A stretch of DNA of 64,000 nt from Flavobacteriales bacterium (GTDB lineage Bacteria > Bacteroidota > Bacteroidia > JACJYZ01): contig JACJYZ010000002.1 of assembly GCA_020635855.1 (NCBI GenBank), positions 868,001-932,000 on the forward strand, given 5' to 3'. The position numbers and the translations under genes were made by a program. Positions 35,600 to 43,716 of this stretch are shown piece by piece (the first letter of the stretch is position 1; the number at the start of each line of letters is the position of its first letter). The notes below the pieces were generated by a model, which was not told the DNA's origin, ran no database searches, and saw only the letters and a program-made list of their open reading frames with translations.

Positions 35600-37573
35600 A
35601 TGACACGATTATCCCGCATTCTTTGCGCGTTTATTCTATTGTTCATCGTAAGTCTTTCCGCTTCGGCTCAAATGAACTTCATGAAGGAAGCCAACGATGC
35701 TTACGACGCCATGAAGTATTTCGAGGCCATCGACCTCTATAAGAAGGCATACACCAAAGCCAAAAAGCCAGCGCAGAAAGCTGAGATCCTGTTCAAAACC
35801 GCCGAGTGTTACCGCATGTCCAATGATACCCGTCAGGCGGAGGTTTGGTACGACAAGGCATTGAAAGCTAAATACAAAGATCACGTTGCTCAGCTGTACT
35901 ATGCCGACATGAAGAAGGCGAATGAAAAGTACGACGAGGCCATCGTGGAATACAATGCATACAAAGCACTGGAACCGGATGACATCCGCGGAAAAGAAGG
36001 AGTGGAGGCATGCACCAACGCCCAGAAATGGAAGGATGATCCCACCCGCTACAAGGTGGAGAACATGGCGCTGATCAATTCGGAATACCACGATTTTTCA
36101 CCTTCGTATGCCAAGAAAGATTATTCCCTGTTGTATTTTACCAGCACCCGCCCAAGTTCACTCGGAAAAGGTATCGATGAGTGGGTAGGCCAAAGCTTCA
36201 GCGATATTTACGAGACCAAAAGAGATAAAAACGGCAAATGGAGCCAACCAACACCCATTGCCGGAGAGGTAAACGGACCGGCCAATGACGGAAGCTCATT
36301 CTTGGATGACCGTGGTTCCTCCATGGTGTTCACGCGGTGTGATGTGCAAAAAACAGGAAGCACAGTTTGTAAGCTTTGCTCGGCAAAGAAAAAGGGTACA
36401 GGCTGGTCCGATATAGAACCACTTCCCTTTGGAAATGATACGGTGCAGGTAGGCCACCCATCACTGACGGATGACGAATCCATCATTTACTTTGCTTCCG
36501 ATATGGCCGGCGGCCAGGGCGGAAAAGACATCTGGATGGCCACCTATACCAAGAAAAGCCGTACATGGTCGGAACCAAAGAACCTGGGGCCAACCATCAA
36601 CACACCCGGCAACGAAATGTATCCGTTCATTCACAGCGACGGTACCCTGTACTTCGCATCAGATGGTCAACCGGGGATGGGCGGACTCGATATCTTTTTC
36701 GCCAAACCCGACGGCGACGACTGGAAGAAACCCGAAAACATGAAGTACCCGATCAACAGCGCCGGGGATGATTTCGCCATCATTGTTGAGAAGAATGCCG
36801 AAAGAGGTTACTTTACCTCCAATCGCGCCAATGGCAAAGGTGGTGATGATATCTACATGTTCTGGTTGCCGCCACTCGTGTTCACATTGCAAGGTGTGGC
36901 TTATGACGTGGAATCAAAAGGCTATCTCCCCAGCACGAAAATTACCATTGACGGTGGCAACGGAGAATCCATTACACTGGAAACCGATACGGTAGGTCAC
37001 TACTTCACCCAGATCAAACAGAACATGACATATGATCTGACAGCAAGCAAACAAAAGTTTCTGAACGACAATGGTACGGAAACCACCATGGGACTGACGG
37101 AATCCGCTGACCTCGTTCATGATTTCTATCTTCAAAGTACCGCAACCAAGGAAATCCGTTTCCCAGATGTGCTGTACGATTTGGATAAATACGAACTGCG
37201 TCCAGAGTCCAAAGATTCACTGGATTTCCTTTACAAGGTACTGGTCAACAACCCCACCATCGTGATTGAACTGTCGGCACATACAGATTCCAGGGGTAGC
37301 GATAAATACAACAAAACACTCTCTCAGAAACGTGCCCAGTCATGTGTGGACTACCTCGTTTCCAAAGGTATACCATCCGATCGCATGGTTCCCGTGGGCT
37401 ACGGAGAAAGCCGCCTGCTGGTGACCGATGCGGATATTGCCAAATTGTCTACGGAAGAGGAGAAAGAAGCCGCTCACCAAAAGAACCGTCGTACGGTGTT
37501 CTCGGTGATTCGTGATAACTACGTTCCCAAAGCTTCCAATGATGGCAAAGCACCAAGTGGCGGAGCCAACTAG
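35600..37573 (+). CDS. PorE-like OmpA-family protein (TPR, PD40 propeller, CRD, OmpA-C)
   Basis: Envelope protein of 657 residues that probably anchors an outer-membrane assembly to peptidoglycan. Domain order is: signal peptide (MTRLSRILCAFILLFIVSLSASAQ), TPR-like repeats to ~residue 140, five-blade-style PD40 repeats (DESIIYFASDMAGGQGGKD, GTLYFASDGQPGMGGLDIF, RGYFTSNRANGKGGDDIYMF), a carboxypeptidase-regulatory-like domain near 430-510, and a C-terminal OmpA domain with IELSAHTDSRGSDKYN and VSKGIPSDRM. This order matches PorE of the T9SS. However, PorE is a lipoprotein, whereas here no lipobox Cys is seen, and similar OmpA proteins occur in several copies per Bacteroidota genome. The ATG at 35600 is chosen over a GTG at 35576. 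It is flanked by its own promoter and terminator. Confidence 0.85.
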   Translation: MTRLSRILCAFILLFIVSLSASAQMNFMKEANDAYDAMKYFEAIDLYKKAYTKAKKPAQKAEILFKTAECYRMSNDTRQAEVWYDKALKAKYKDHVAQLYYADMKKANEKYDEAIVEYNAYKALEPDDIRGKEGVEACTNAQKWKDDPTRYKVENMALINSEYHDFSPSYAKKDYSLLYFTSTRPSSLGKGIDEWVGQSFSDIYETKRDKNGKWSQPTPIAGEVNGPANDGSSFLDDRGSSMVFTRCDVQKTGSTVCKLCSAKKKGTGWSDIEPLPFGNDTVQVGHPSLTDDESIIYFASDMAGGQGGKDIWMATYTKKSRTWSEPKNLGPTINTPGNEMYPFIHSDGTLYFASDGQPGMGGLDIFFAKPDGDDWKKPENMKYPINSAGDDFAIIVEKNAERGYFTSNRANGKGGDDIYMFWLPPLVFTLQGVAYDVESKGYLPSTKITIDGGNGESITLETDTVGHYFTQIKQNMTYDLTASKQKFLNDNGTETTMGLTESADLVHDFYLQSTATKEIRFPDVLYDLDKYELRPESKDSLDFLYKVLVNNPTIVIELSAHTDSRGSDKYNKTLSQKRAQSCVDYLVSKGIPSDRMVPVGYGESRLLVTDADIAKLSTEEEKEAAHQKNRRTVFSVIRDNYVPKASNDGKAPSGGAN

Positions 37574-37591
37574 CAAATAATCGATACAAAG

Positions 37592-37624
37592 AAGCATCCC
37601 GCACATACGGGATGCTTTTTTTTT
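37592..37624 (+). terminator. Rho-independent terminator after the PorE-like gene
   Basis: A 10-bp perfect stem AAGCATCCCG / CGGGATGCTT with loop CACATA runs into a T-tract ending at 37624. It lies 18 bases past the stop codon. Confidence 0.92.
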
Positions 37625-37682
37625 ATCCGGACCAGACTCACATGTTGTGCGTATTTACCGGCGGTCGCTTCAAAAAAGCACC

Positions 37683-37690
37683 TATTTTTG
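37683..37690 (+). promoter_or_regulatory. -7 promoter element for purM
   Basis: TATTTTTG matches TAnnTTTG and lies 19 bases before the purM ATG. The -33 region shows no TTTG at usual spacing. Confidence 0.4.
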
Positions 37691-37709
37691 CAAATGGAAT
37701 TGAATAGAA

Positions 37710-38885
37710 ATGAGTGAAAACCTGAAATATGACCTGCGGGGTGTCTCCGCCGACAAGCATGATGTGCACAATGCCATTGCCGGGCTGGATAAAGGACTAT
37801 ACCCTTATGCTTTTTGTAAGGTGCTTCCTGACTATGCAGGTAATGATGATGCCTATTGCAACGTCATGCACGCCGATACGGCCGGCACCAAAACAGCCCT
37901 GGCTTACCTTTACTGGAAAGAAACAGGTGATGCGTCCGTATGGAAGAACATTGTGCAGGATGCCCTGGTGATGAACCTTGACGACCTGATCTGTATCGGT
38001 GCCACCAGCGGAATTGTATTCTCCTCAACCATCGGCCGCAACCGGAACCTTATTCCCGGAGACGTGGTCAAAAAACTGATCGAAGGCGCTGCCGAACTGG
38101 CAAACGATCTTCAAAAGCTAGGCGTGGATGTACACCTGGCAGGTGGTGAAACCGCAGATGTCGGTGACATTGTCCGCACCCTTGACGTAGGCTTCACTGC
38201 ATTCGTTCGCATGAAGCGATCGGATGTAATTGTGAACGATATCCGGCCAGGACAGGTGGTGGTCGGACTGGCATCCTATGGACAGGCAACCTATGAGACC
38301 GAATACAACGGCGGGATGGGAAGCAACGGGCTTACATCCGCCCGGCATGATGTACTGGATAAATTTTACAAGCATACCTATCCCGAAAGCTTCGACCCCC
38401 TGATGCCCGATGAGGTGCTGTATTCCGGTTCTCACCGTTTGACGGACATCGAACCTGAAACAGGTTTGCACGTGGGAAAACTTGTTCTCTCTCCTACACG
38501 TACCTATGCGCCTGTGATTCATAGGGTGCTCCAATCGGTGCGGCCACACATAAGGGGTATGATTCATTGCTCAGGTGGTGGACAAACCAAAGTGCTGAAG
38601 TTCCTGCCGGACAAATCGCGGGTGGTTAAAAACAACTTGCTGCCCATTCCACCACTGTTCAGATTGATTCAGGAAACATCCGAAACACCATGGGAGGAAA
38701 TGTATAAAGTGTTCAATATGGGGCACCGGCTCGAACTTTATATGGACCATGAAGATGCGGCGTCTGAAGTGATTCGCATTGCAAAAGAATTCGGTATTGA
38801 GGCGACCGTAATAGGAAGGGTGGAAGCAGCAGATAGGGCGGAAGTCGCCATAGAAGGCCCGCACGGAAATTACCTTTATCACTAA
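37710..38885 (+). CDS. purM: Phosphoribosylformylglycinamidine cyclo-ligase
   Basis: ATP-dependent cytoplasmic enzyme forming AIR in purine synthesis. The 391 residues are longer than E. coli PurM (345) but match the Bacteroidota form. The visible motifs are HADTAGTKTALAYLYWKETG near residue 55, MNLDDLICIGAT, HLAGGETADVGDIV near 145, YGQATYETEYNGGMGSNGLT near 190, and HCSGGGQTKVLKF near 285. An AIR-synthase fold with the two characteristic glycine-rich segments is consistent. It ends five bases before prfA begins and probably heads the purM-prfA-pyrF operon, joining purine and pyrimidine synthesis with translation termination. Confusion with ThiL or HypE is unlikely given the length and motifs. 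Confidence 0.9.
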   Translation: MSENLKYDLRGVSADKHDVHNAIAGLDKGLYPYAFCKVLPDYAGNDDAYCNVMHADTAGTKTALAYLYWKETGDASVWKNIVQDALVMNLDDLICIGATSGIVFSSTIGRNRNLIPGDVVKKLIEGAAELANDLQKLGVDVHLAGGETADVGDIVRTLDVGFTAFVRMKRSDVIVNDIRPGQVVVGLASYGQATYETEYNGGMGSNGLTSARHDVLDKFYKHTYPESFDPLMPDEVLYSGSHRLTDIEPETGLHVGKLVLSPTRTYAPVIHRVLQSVRPHIRGMIHCSGGGQTKVLKFLPDKSRVVKNNLLPIPPLFRLIQETSETPWEEMYKVFNMGHRLELYMDHEDAASEVIRIAKEFGIEATVIGRVEAADRAEVAIEGPHGNYLYH

Positions 38886-38890
38886 TTGCT

Positions 38891-39967
38891 ATGCTCGATA
38901 AGCTCGAAGCGATCAAGAAACGTTGGGAAGACGTTGGGGTGCAGATCACCGATCCGAAGGTGATCTCGGATCAGAAGTTGTACGTTAAACTGGCCAAGGA
39001 ATACAAAGACTTGGAAGAGATCGTAGCTGTTTATAAAGTTTATAAGGAAGTGGTGGAGAACCTGGCTTCTTCCAAAAAGATGCTGGAGACCGAGAAGGAC
39101 GAGGAATTTCGCGAAATGGCCAAGGCGGAGATCGATACCCTATCGGAAAAGAAGGATGTACTGGAAGAAGAGATCAAACTCCTTCTTCTCCCCAAAGACC
39201 CGGAAGACGACCGCAATGCCATCGTAGAAATTCGTGCCGGAACCGGCGGTGATGAAGCCAGCATTTTTGCCGGTGACCTGTTCCGCCTGTACAGTCGCTT
39301 TGTGGAAAGCCGCAACTGGAAGCTTGAAACCGTGGAAACCACGCCAGGTACCGCAGGTGGATTCAAGGAAATTGTATTCAACGTGATCGGGCAAGGGGCA
39401 TATGGCGTCATGAAGTATGAGTCGGGTGTGCACCGTGTGCAGCGTGTACCGCAGACAGAGACGCAGGGTCGTGTACACACGTCCGCCGCTTCGGTTGTGG
39501 TTCTGCCGGAGGCCGAGGAAATCGACATCCAGTTGAAGGACTCCGACATCCGGAAAGATACGTTCTGTTCCTCAGGACCCGGAGGTCAGTCGGTGAACAC
39601 CACCTACTCGGCCATCCGCCTGACGCACATTCCAACAGGGATCGTTGCATCCTGCCAGGATGAAAAATCACAGATCAAGAACTATGAGAAGGCGCTTTCG
39701 GTGCTTCGATCACGTATCTACGAAATCGAGTTGCAGAAGCGCATGGAGGAAACCTCCAAGAAACGGAAGACCATGGTGGCAACCGGCGATCGTTCTGCCA
39801 AAATCCGAACTTATAACTACCCGCAGGGACGGGTAACCGACCATCGCATCGGCCTTACCATGTATAACCTGAGTGCCATTCTTGACGGAGATATAGGTGA
39901 GATCATTGATGCCCTTCAGGTGGCCGAAAATGCGGAGCGCCTCAAGGAAGGAACCGTGAACGCGTAA
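38891..39967 (+). CDS. prfA: Peptide chain release factor 1
   Basis: Cytoplasmic release factor that recognises UAA and UAG stop codons and triggers peptide release. The 358 residues include an N-terminal coiled-coil domain (to ~100), the codon-recognition PxT motif as VPQTETQGRVHTSA near residue 190, and the catalytic GGQ at residues 231-233 within SSGPGGQSVNTTYS. The PxT motif identifies RF1; RF2 would show SPF. YNYPQGRVTDHRIG near 305 completes the family signature. It lies in a tight operon between purM and pyrF with gaps of five and three bases. A Gln in a GGQ motif is normally N5-methylated by PrmC, which is not in this window. Confidence 0.96.
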   Translation: MLDKLEAIKKRWEDVGVQITDPKVISDQKLYVKLAKEYKDLEEIVAVYKVYKEVVENLASSKKMLETEKDEEFREMAKAEIDTLSEKKDVLEEEIKLLLLPKDPEDDRNAIVEIRAGTGGDEASIFAGDLFRLYSRFVESRNWKLETVETTPGTAGGFKEIVFNVIGQGAYGVMKYESGVHRVQRVPQTETQGRVHTSAASVVVLPEAEEIDIQLKDSDIRKDTFCSSGPGGQSVNTTYSAIRLTHIPTGIVASCQDEKSQIKNYEKALSVLRSRIYEIELQKRMEETSKKRKTMVATGDRSAKIRTYNYPQGRVTDHRIGLTMYNLSAILDGDIGEIIDALQVAENAERLKEGTVNA

Positions 39968-39970
39968 GGT

Positions 39971-40789
39971 ATGAATAGAAGCGAACTCATCACCAGCATC
40001 CGCAGCAAGGCGTCTTTTCTTTGCGTCGGACTGGATACCGATCTGCACAAATTGCCGGCATCCGTTCAGGGAGAAAAAGATCCGGTGTTTGCCTTCAACA
40101 AAGCCATCATCGATGCCACCGCCGATGTCTGTGTGGCATACAAACCCAACATCGCATTTTATGAGGCCATGGGCCCCTCGGGATGGGAAAGCCTTGCCCG
40201 TACCATTGAATACATTCCGGAAGGAATCTTCAAGATCGCCGATGCCAAGCGCGGTGATATAGGCAATACGGCCGACCTCTACGCGCGGACTTTCTTTGAA
40301 ACCTATTCCTTTGATGCCGTTACCGTAGCGCCTTACATGGGGCACGACAGCGTTTCGCCGTTTCTGAACCATGCAGGGAAGTGGACGGTATTGCTGGCAT
40401 TGACTTCCAATCCCGGTGCCCATGATTTCCAGCAACTGCAACTCAAATCCGGCGATACACTTTTTGAAAAAGTACTGACTGAATCCATGCAGTGGGGTAC
40501 AGACGAAAATCTCATGTATGTAGTGGGCGCTACCCAGGCCAGGGACCTGAAAAAGATCAGGGCCATTGTTCCGGATCATTTCCTGCTTGTGCCCGGTGTG
40601 GGTGCACAGGGCGGAAGCCTTGAGGATGTAGTCAGGTACGGTATGAACCGGGATGTGGGTTTGCTCGTGAACAGTTCACGCGGCATCATATATGCAAGCA
40701 GTGGTGCGGATTTTGCCGAAGCGGCCCGCCGTGAGGCACATGCCCTTCAACAGGAAATGGGTAAGCTGTTGGAAGTACATGCCGGCTAA
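39971..40789 (+). CDS. pyrF: Orotidine 5'-phosphate decarboxylase (type 2)
   Basis: Final enzyme of UMP synthesis, converting OMP to UMP in the cytoplasm. The 272-residue length marks the type 2 class seen in Bacteroidota, Actinobacteria and others. Motifs are CVGLDTDLHKLP near residue 18, VAYKPNIAFYEAMG near 55, and the catalytic DAKRGDIGNTADLYA near 92, with the Lys-Asp pair that drives decarboxylation. TVAPYMGHDS and the phosphate-binding VPGVGAQGGSLEDV and VNSSRGIIYAS follow. It is separated from prfA by three bases, so the two are almost certainly co-translated. The next gene faces it with a short gap and no obvious terminator. Confidence 0.95.
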   Translation: MNRSELITSIRSKASFLCVGLDTDLHKLPASVQGEKDPVFAFNKAIIDATADVCVAYKPNIAFYEAMGPSGWESLARTIEYIPEGIFKIADAKRGDIGNTADLYARTFFETYSFDAVTVAPYMGHDSVSPFLNHAGKWTVLLALTSNPGAHDFQQLQLKSGDTLFEKVLTESMQWGTDENLMYVVGATQARDLKKIRAIVPDHFLLVPGVGAQGGSLEDVVRYGMNRDVGLLVNSSRGIIYASSGADFAEAARREAHALQQEMGKLLEVHAG

Positions 40790-40795
40790 ACCCAA

Positions 40796-41191
40796 TTAGG
40801 ACGGGGGAAAGCTGATCGGGAGCGTAAATTCCATCAATACCGGCTTACCGTCTTTCATTGCCGGTGTCCATCTCGGCATTTGGCTAATTACCCTTTTGGC
40901 TTCCTTGTCGTAAAACTCATTTACACCTTGTACGATCGTGACTTGGCCTACCTTGCCTTTTTCATCGATCACAAACTTCGTAACCACGGTTCCCCCCCCT
41001 GAACCGGGAGCACCCGCTTCAGGTAATTGAATGGTATTGGCCAGATATTCTGACAAACCGCTTTGACCACCTTCAAATTTCGGCATCTTGTCGATCTTCA
41101 CCTTGACTTCCGCAGAACTGTCTTCCGTTTGTGCATACACCATCATAACCGGAAGTATAAGCAACAACACAGACAAAAGACTTTTTGCCAT
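40796..41191 (-). CDS. Secreted small protein with TonB C-terminal-like domain
   Basis: A 131-residue protein with a signal peptide (MAKSLLSVLLLILPVMMVYAQ) followed by an energy-transducer TonB C-terminal-like domain: PKFEGGQSGLSEYLANTIQL, then FVIDEKGKVGQVTIVQGV and a late ISQMPRWTPAMKDGKPV. Unlike full TonB it has no long Pro-rich spacer or inner-membrane helix; the signal peptide suggests export to the periplasm. Such soluble TonB-CTD proteins are frequent in Bacteroidota and probably bind a barrel protein, but the partner is unknown. The start is set at the ATG at 41191 because the longer in-frame option adds an improbable charged leader. A G8 tract (C8 on the plus strand, 40992-40999) lies in the coding region. 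Confidence 0.82.
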   Translation of the reverse strand: MAKSLLSVLLLILPVMMVYAQTEDSSAEVKVKIDKMPKFEGGQSGLSEYLANTIQLPEAGAPGSGGGTVVTKFVIDEKGKVGQVTIVQGVNEFYDKEAKRVISQMPRWTPAMKDGKPVLMEFTLPISFPPS

Positions 41192-41285
41192 GTGCGTTTT
41201 ACCTCTCGAAAGGATAGAAAGTGTTATCATGAGAAAATGTAATGTCAGATCTTGCCCTAAAGATACGGAATCCTTTTTGCCGCTT

Positions 41286-41293
41286 TATCTTTG
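41286..41293 (+). promoter_or_regulatory. -7 promoter element for the DUF2851 gene
   Basis: TATCTTTG matches TAnnTTTG. It overlaps an alternative upstream start of the DUF2851 frame, supporting the ATG at 41336 instead. Confidence 0.45.
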
Positions 41294-41335
41294 CACCCAG
41301 TATTTCTTTCTTTTCGGGGAGGGCACCCGTACCAT

Positions 41336-42664
41336 ATGGTAAAACAGTCCTTCCTCTACCCCAAAACCACACCTCCGTCGGTGTACGATATTCCGGAGGT
41401 TTTGATTCAGATCGCCTGGGAGTGGCAGATCTTCAAGTATCCACCCAGGGAAACCAGCAAAGGTGAACCCCTTCAGGTTGTTCGTCCGGGTAAGCGCCAA
41501 CTGAATGGTGGCCCCGATTTCTCCGATTCTCGCCTGAGGTTGGGCGATACCTTATGGGTGGGCCCGGTCGAAGTTCATTTGCGCTCGTCCGACTGGGAGC
41601 GTCATGGTCACCAGTATGATCCTGCTTACGACCATGTAATCCTTCATGTGGTCTACGAACATGACAAATCGGTTCGGACGGTATCCGGTCGTGTTCCGGA
41701 AACGGTGGAGTTGAAGGACCTGATTCCGGATGCCTTCTGGGAACGTGCCCGGTTGTTGCAAAAACGGGGACAGGGGTTGCCGTGTGCGTTTGCCTGGCCT
41801 GAAATGGAACGCATACGCTTGGTTTCCTGGTTGGATCGCATGCTCGCGGAGCGACTCGTTGAAAAGGCGGCCGTATTGCAAAAACTGGCCGGGCAGGGAA
41901 GTAATTGGGAGGATGCCCTTTACCTGATGATGGCAAGGTGCATGGGCCTGCCGGTGAATGGCCTTCCATTCCAATGGCTGGCGGGCAGGGTGCCATTGAA
42001 GCTTGCCCGGAAGAAGAGGGCGTGTCTGACAACATTGGAAGCACTGTATTTCGGACAGGCTGGACTTCTGCCCCTCACATCAGAAGAAGTTTATGTGGCT
42101 CAGCTTGTCTCGGAGTACCGCTATTTGCAAGCGGCCCATCAACTGCAGCCGATGCAGGCACATGTGTGGAAGTTTCTGCGGATGCGCCCCGCCAGTTTTC
42201 CTACGCTGCGCATCTCGCAGTTTGCAGCACTGATCCATCAATCCGTTTCCTGGCTTGACATGCTTCTGGAAGCCACCGAGCCCGAGCCCCTGCTTCGACA
42301 AATCCGCGTCAATGCTGCATCTTACTGGGCACATCACAGCAAGTTCAGCACCGTTTGCAGAAAAAGAACCACCCGGTTGGGGCTGGCCACGGCGAACATA
42401 ATCATGCTGAATGCCTTTATTCCAACCCTGTTTGCTTTTGCATCTCAAAATGGTGATCAGGGGAGGAAAGCCAGAGCAATTCACTGGATGGAAACCTTGC
42501 ATCCGGAACGGAATAGCATCACAAATGTGTTCTCGGGGATGGGTTTTGAGCCAATACACGCGGGCGATAGCCAGGCACTGATTCATTTGCACGGAACTTA
42601 CTGCAAGGCCAAAAAGTGTTTACTTTGCGCCATAGGTCAGCAGATCATCCGGGGTACGCCTTAA
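41336..42664 (+). CDS. DUF2851 family protein
   Basis: A 442-residue protein of a family I know mainly from Bacteroidota and related phyla, with no assigned function. It begins in the expected style (PEVLIQIAWEWQIFKY near residue 20), and continues with VVRPGKRQLNGGPDFSDSRL and WVGPVEVHLRSSDWERHGH near 75, then YDHVILHVVYEHD. These motifs, with conserved His and Asp residues, resemble a nuclease-like or metal-binding core, though that is only an impression. The C-terminus carries a Cys motif, HGTYCKAKKCLLCAIG, typical of the family. It has no signal peptide or membrane span. It stands between convergent and divergent neighbours with its own -7 element. Confidence 0.85.
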   Translation: MVKQSFLYPKTTPPSVYDIPEVLIQIAWEWQIFKYPPRETSKGEPLQVVRPGKRQLNGGPDFSDSRLRLGDTLWVGPVEVHLRSSDWERHGHQYDPAYDHVILHVVYEHDKSVRTVSGRVPETVELKDLIPDAFWERARLLQKRGQGLPCAFAWPEMERIRLVSWLDRMLAERLVEKAAVLQKLAGQGSNWEDALYLMMARCMGLPVNGLPFQWLAGRVPLKLARKKRACLTTLEALYFGQAGLLPLTSEEVYVAQLVSEYRYLQAAHQLQPMQAHVWKFLRMRPASFPTLRISQFAALIHQSVSWLDMLLEATEPEPLLRQIRVNAASYWAHHSKFSTVCRKRTTRLGLATANIIMLNAFIPTLFAFASQNGDQGRKARAIHWMETLHPERNSITNVFSGMGFEPIHAGDSQALIHLHGTYCKAKKCLLCAIGQQIIRGTP

Positions 42665-42708
42665 GCAATATGTAAGTCGGAACGGATCGCTAAAACAACC
42701 TGAGATTG

Positions 42709-43716
42709 ATGGCTAGATTGTCAAGAATATTCGTTGCGTTTACCCTGTTGTTGCTCATCACCCTGATCGGTGTCGCCGGCTACATGATCATTGAGGGTAT
42801 GCAATTGCTGGATGCCCTCTATATGACTGTCATCACCGTTTCCACCGTGGGCTTCAGGGAAGTGAATGAACTGAGCAGCGGAGGCAGGTTGTTTACCGTC
42901 CTTCTGATTGTAACAAGTTTTGGTACATTTGCATATGCCGTTTCGGCCGTGACCGTATATGTGGTTGAGGGAGATTTTCAACGGTTTTTCAAGGATAAAA
43001 AAGTGAACCGCGACATCAGTCAGCTCAATAAACATGTAGTGATTTGTGGCATGGGCCGTAACGGTCGCCAGGCTGCCCAGCAACTTCGTGCAGCCGGACA
43101 TTCGTACGTGGTGATTGAACAGACGGATCATATGGTGTCCGTCATCCGTGAAGGACATGAACATCTTTTTATTGAAGGAGATGCCACCCACGACGATGTA
43201 CTGGAAAAGGCCCGGGTGGCGTATGCAAAGGCTTTGATCACAACTTTACCGAAAGACGCAGATAACTTGCTGGTTGTGCTTACCGCAAGGGAAATGAATC
43301 CTGATATGACCATCATCAGCCGTGCTTCTGAAGAATCTTCAGACAAGAAATTACGGCGAGCGGGTGCAGACAATGTGATCATGCCCGATAAGATCGGGGG
43401 GGCACACATGGCATCCTTGGTGCTGAAGCCGGATGTGATCGAATTCATTGATTACATTATCGGCCAGTATGCCCTCGACACCAACCTGGAGGAGATCAGT
43501 TTTGACCACTTGCCTGAAAACCTCAGGAATAAGTCCATCCGGGACCTGGAAGTTCGCAACCGCTCCGGCGCCAACATCGTCGGATTCCGCACAGCCGAAG
43601 GTCAGTTCGTGATCAACCCTTCTCCTGATACCCCCATTTCCCCGAACGCCAAAGTATTTGTGCTGGGCACCCCGGAACAGGTGGGTAAGCTGAAAGAGAT
43701 TTTTTCTATCACCTGA
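42709..43716 (+). CDS. Potassium channel protein with RCK/TrkA domains
   Basis: Inner-membrane channel subunit of 335 residues, MthK/Kch-like. Two hydrophobic helices flank a pore loop. The selectivity filter reads TVSTVGFREV, residues 43-52, with Arg50 where the usual consensus has Gly (TVGYGD/TVGFGE). A TrkA-N/RCK domain follows, with the Rossmann motif VVICGMGRNGRQAAQQL near residue 110, DADNLLVVLTAREM near 180 and a TrkA-C domain in the last ~80 residues (SPDTPISPNAKVFVLGTPEQ). The start is the ATG at 42709, directly behind a TTG. The next gene overlaps by one base (TGATG). Gating by nucleotide or calcium binding at the RCK domain is usual but not testable here. Confidence 0.9.
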   Translation: MARLSRIFVAFTLLLLITLIGVAGYMIIEGMQLLDALYMTVITVSTVGFREVNELSSGGRLFTVLLIVTSFGTFAYAVSAVTVYVVEGDFQRFFKDKKVNRDISQLNKHVVICGMGRNGRQAAQQLRAAGHSYVVIEQTDHMVSVIREGHEHLFIEGDATHDDVLEKARVAYAKALITTLPKDADNLLVVLTAREMNPDMTIISRASEESSDKKLRRAGADNVIMPDKIGGAHMASLVLKPDVIEFIDYIIGQYALDTNLEEISFDHLPENLRNKSIRDLEVRNRSGANIVGFRTAEGQFVINPSPDTPISPNAKVFVLGTPEQVGKLKEIFSIT

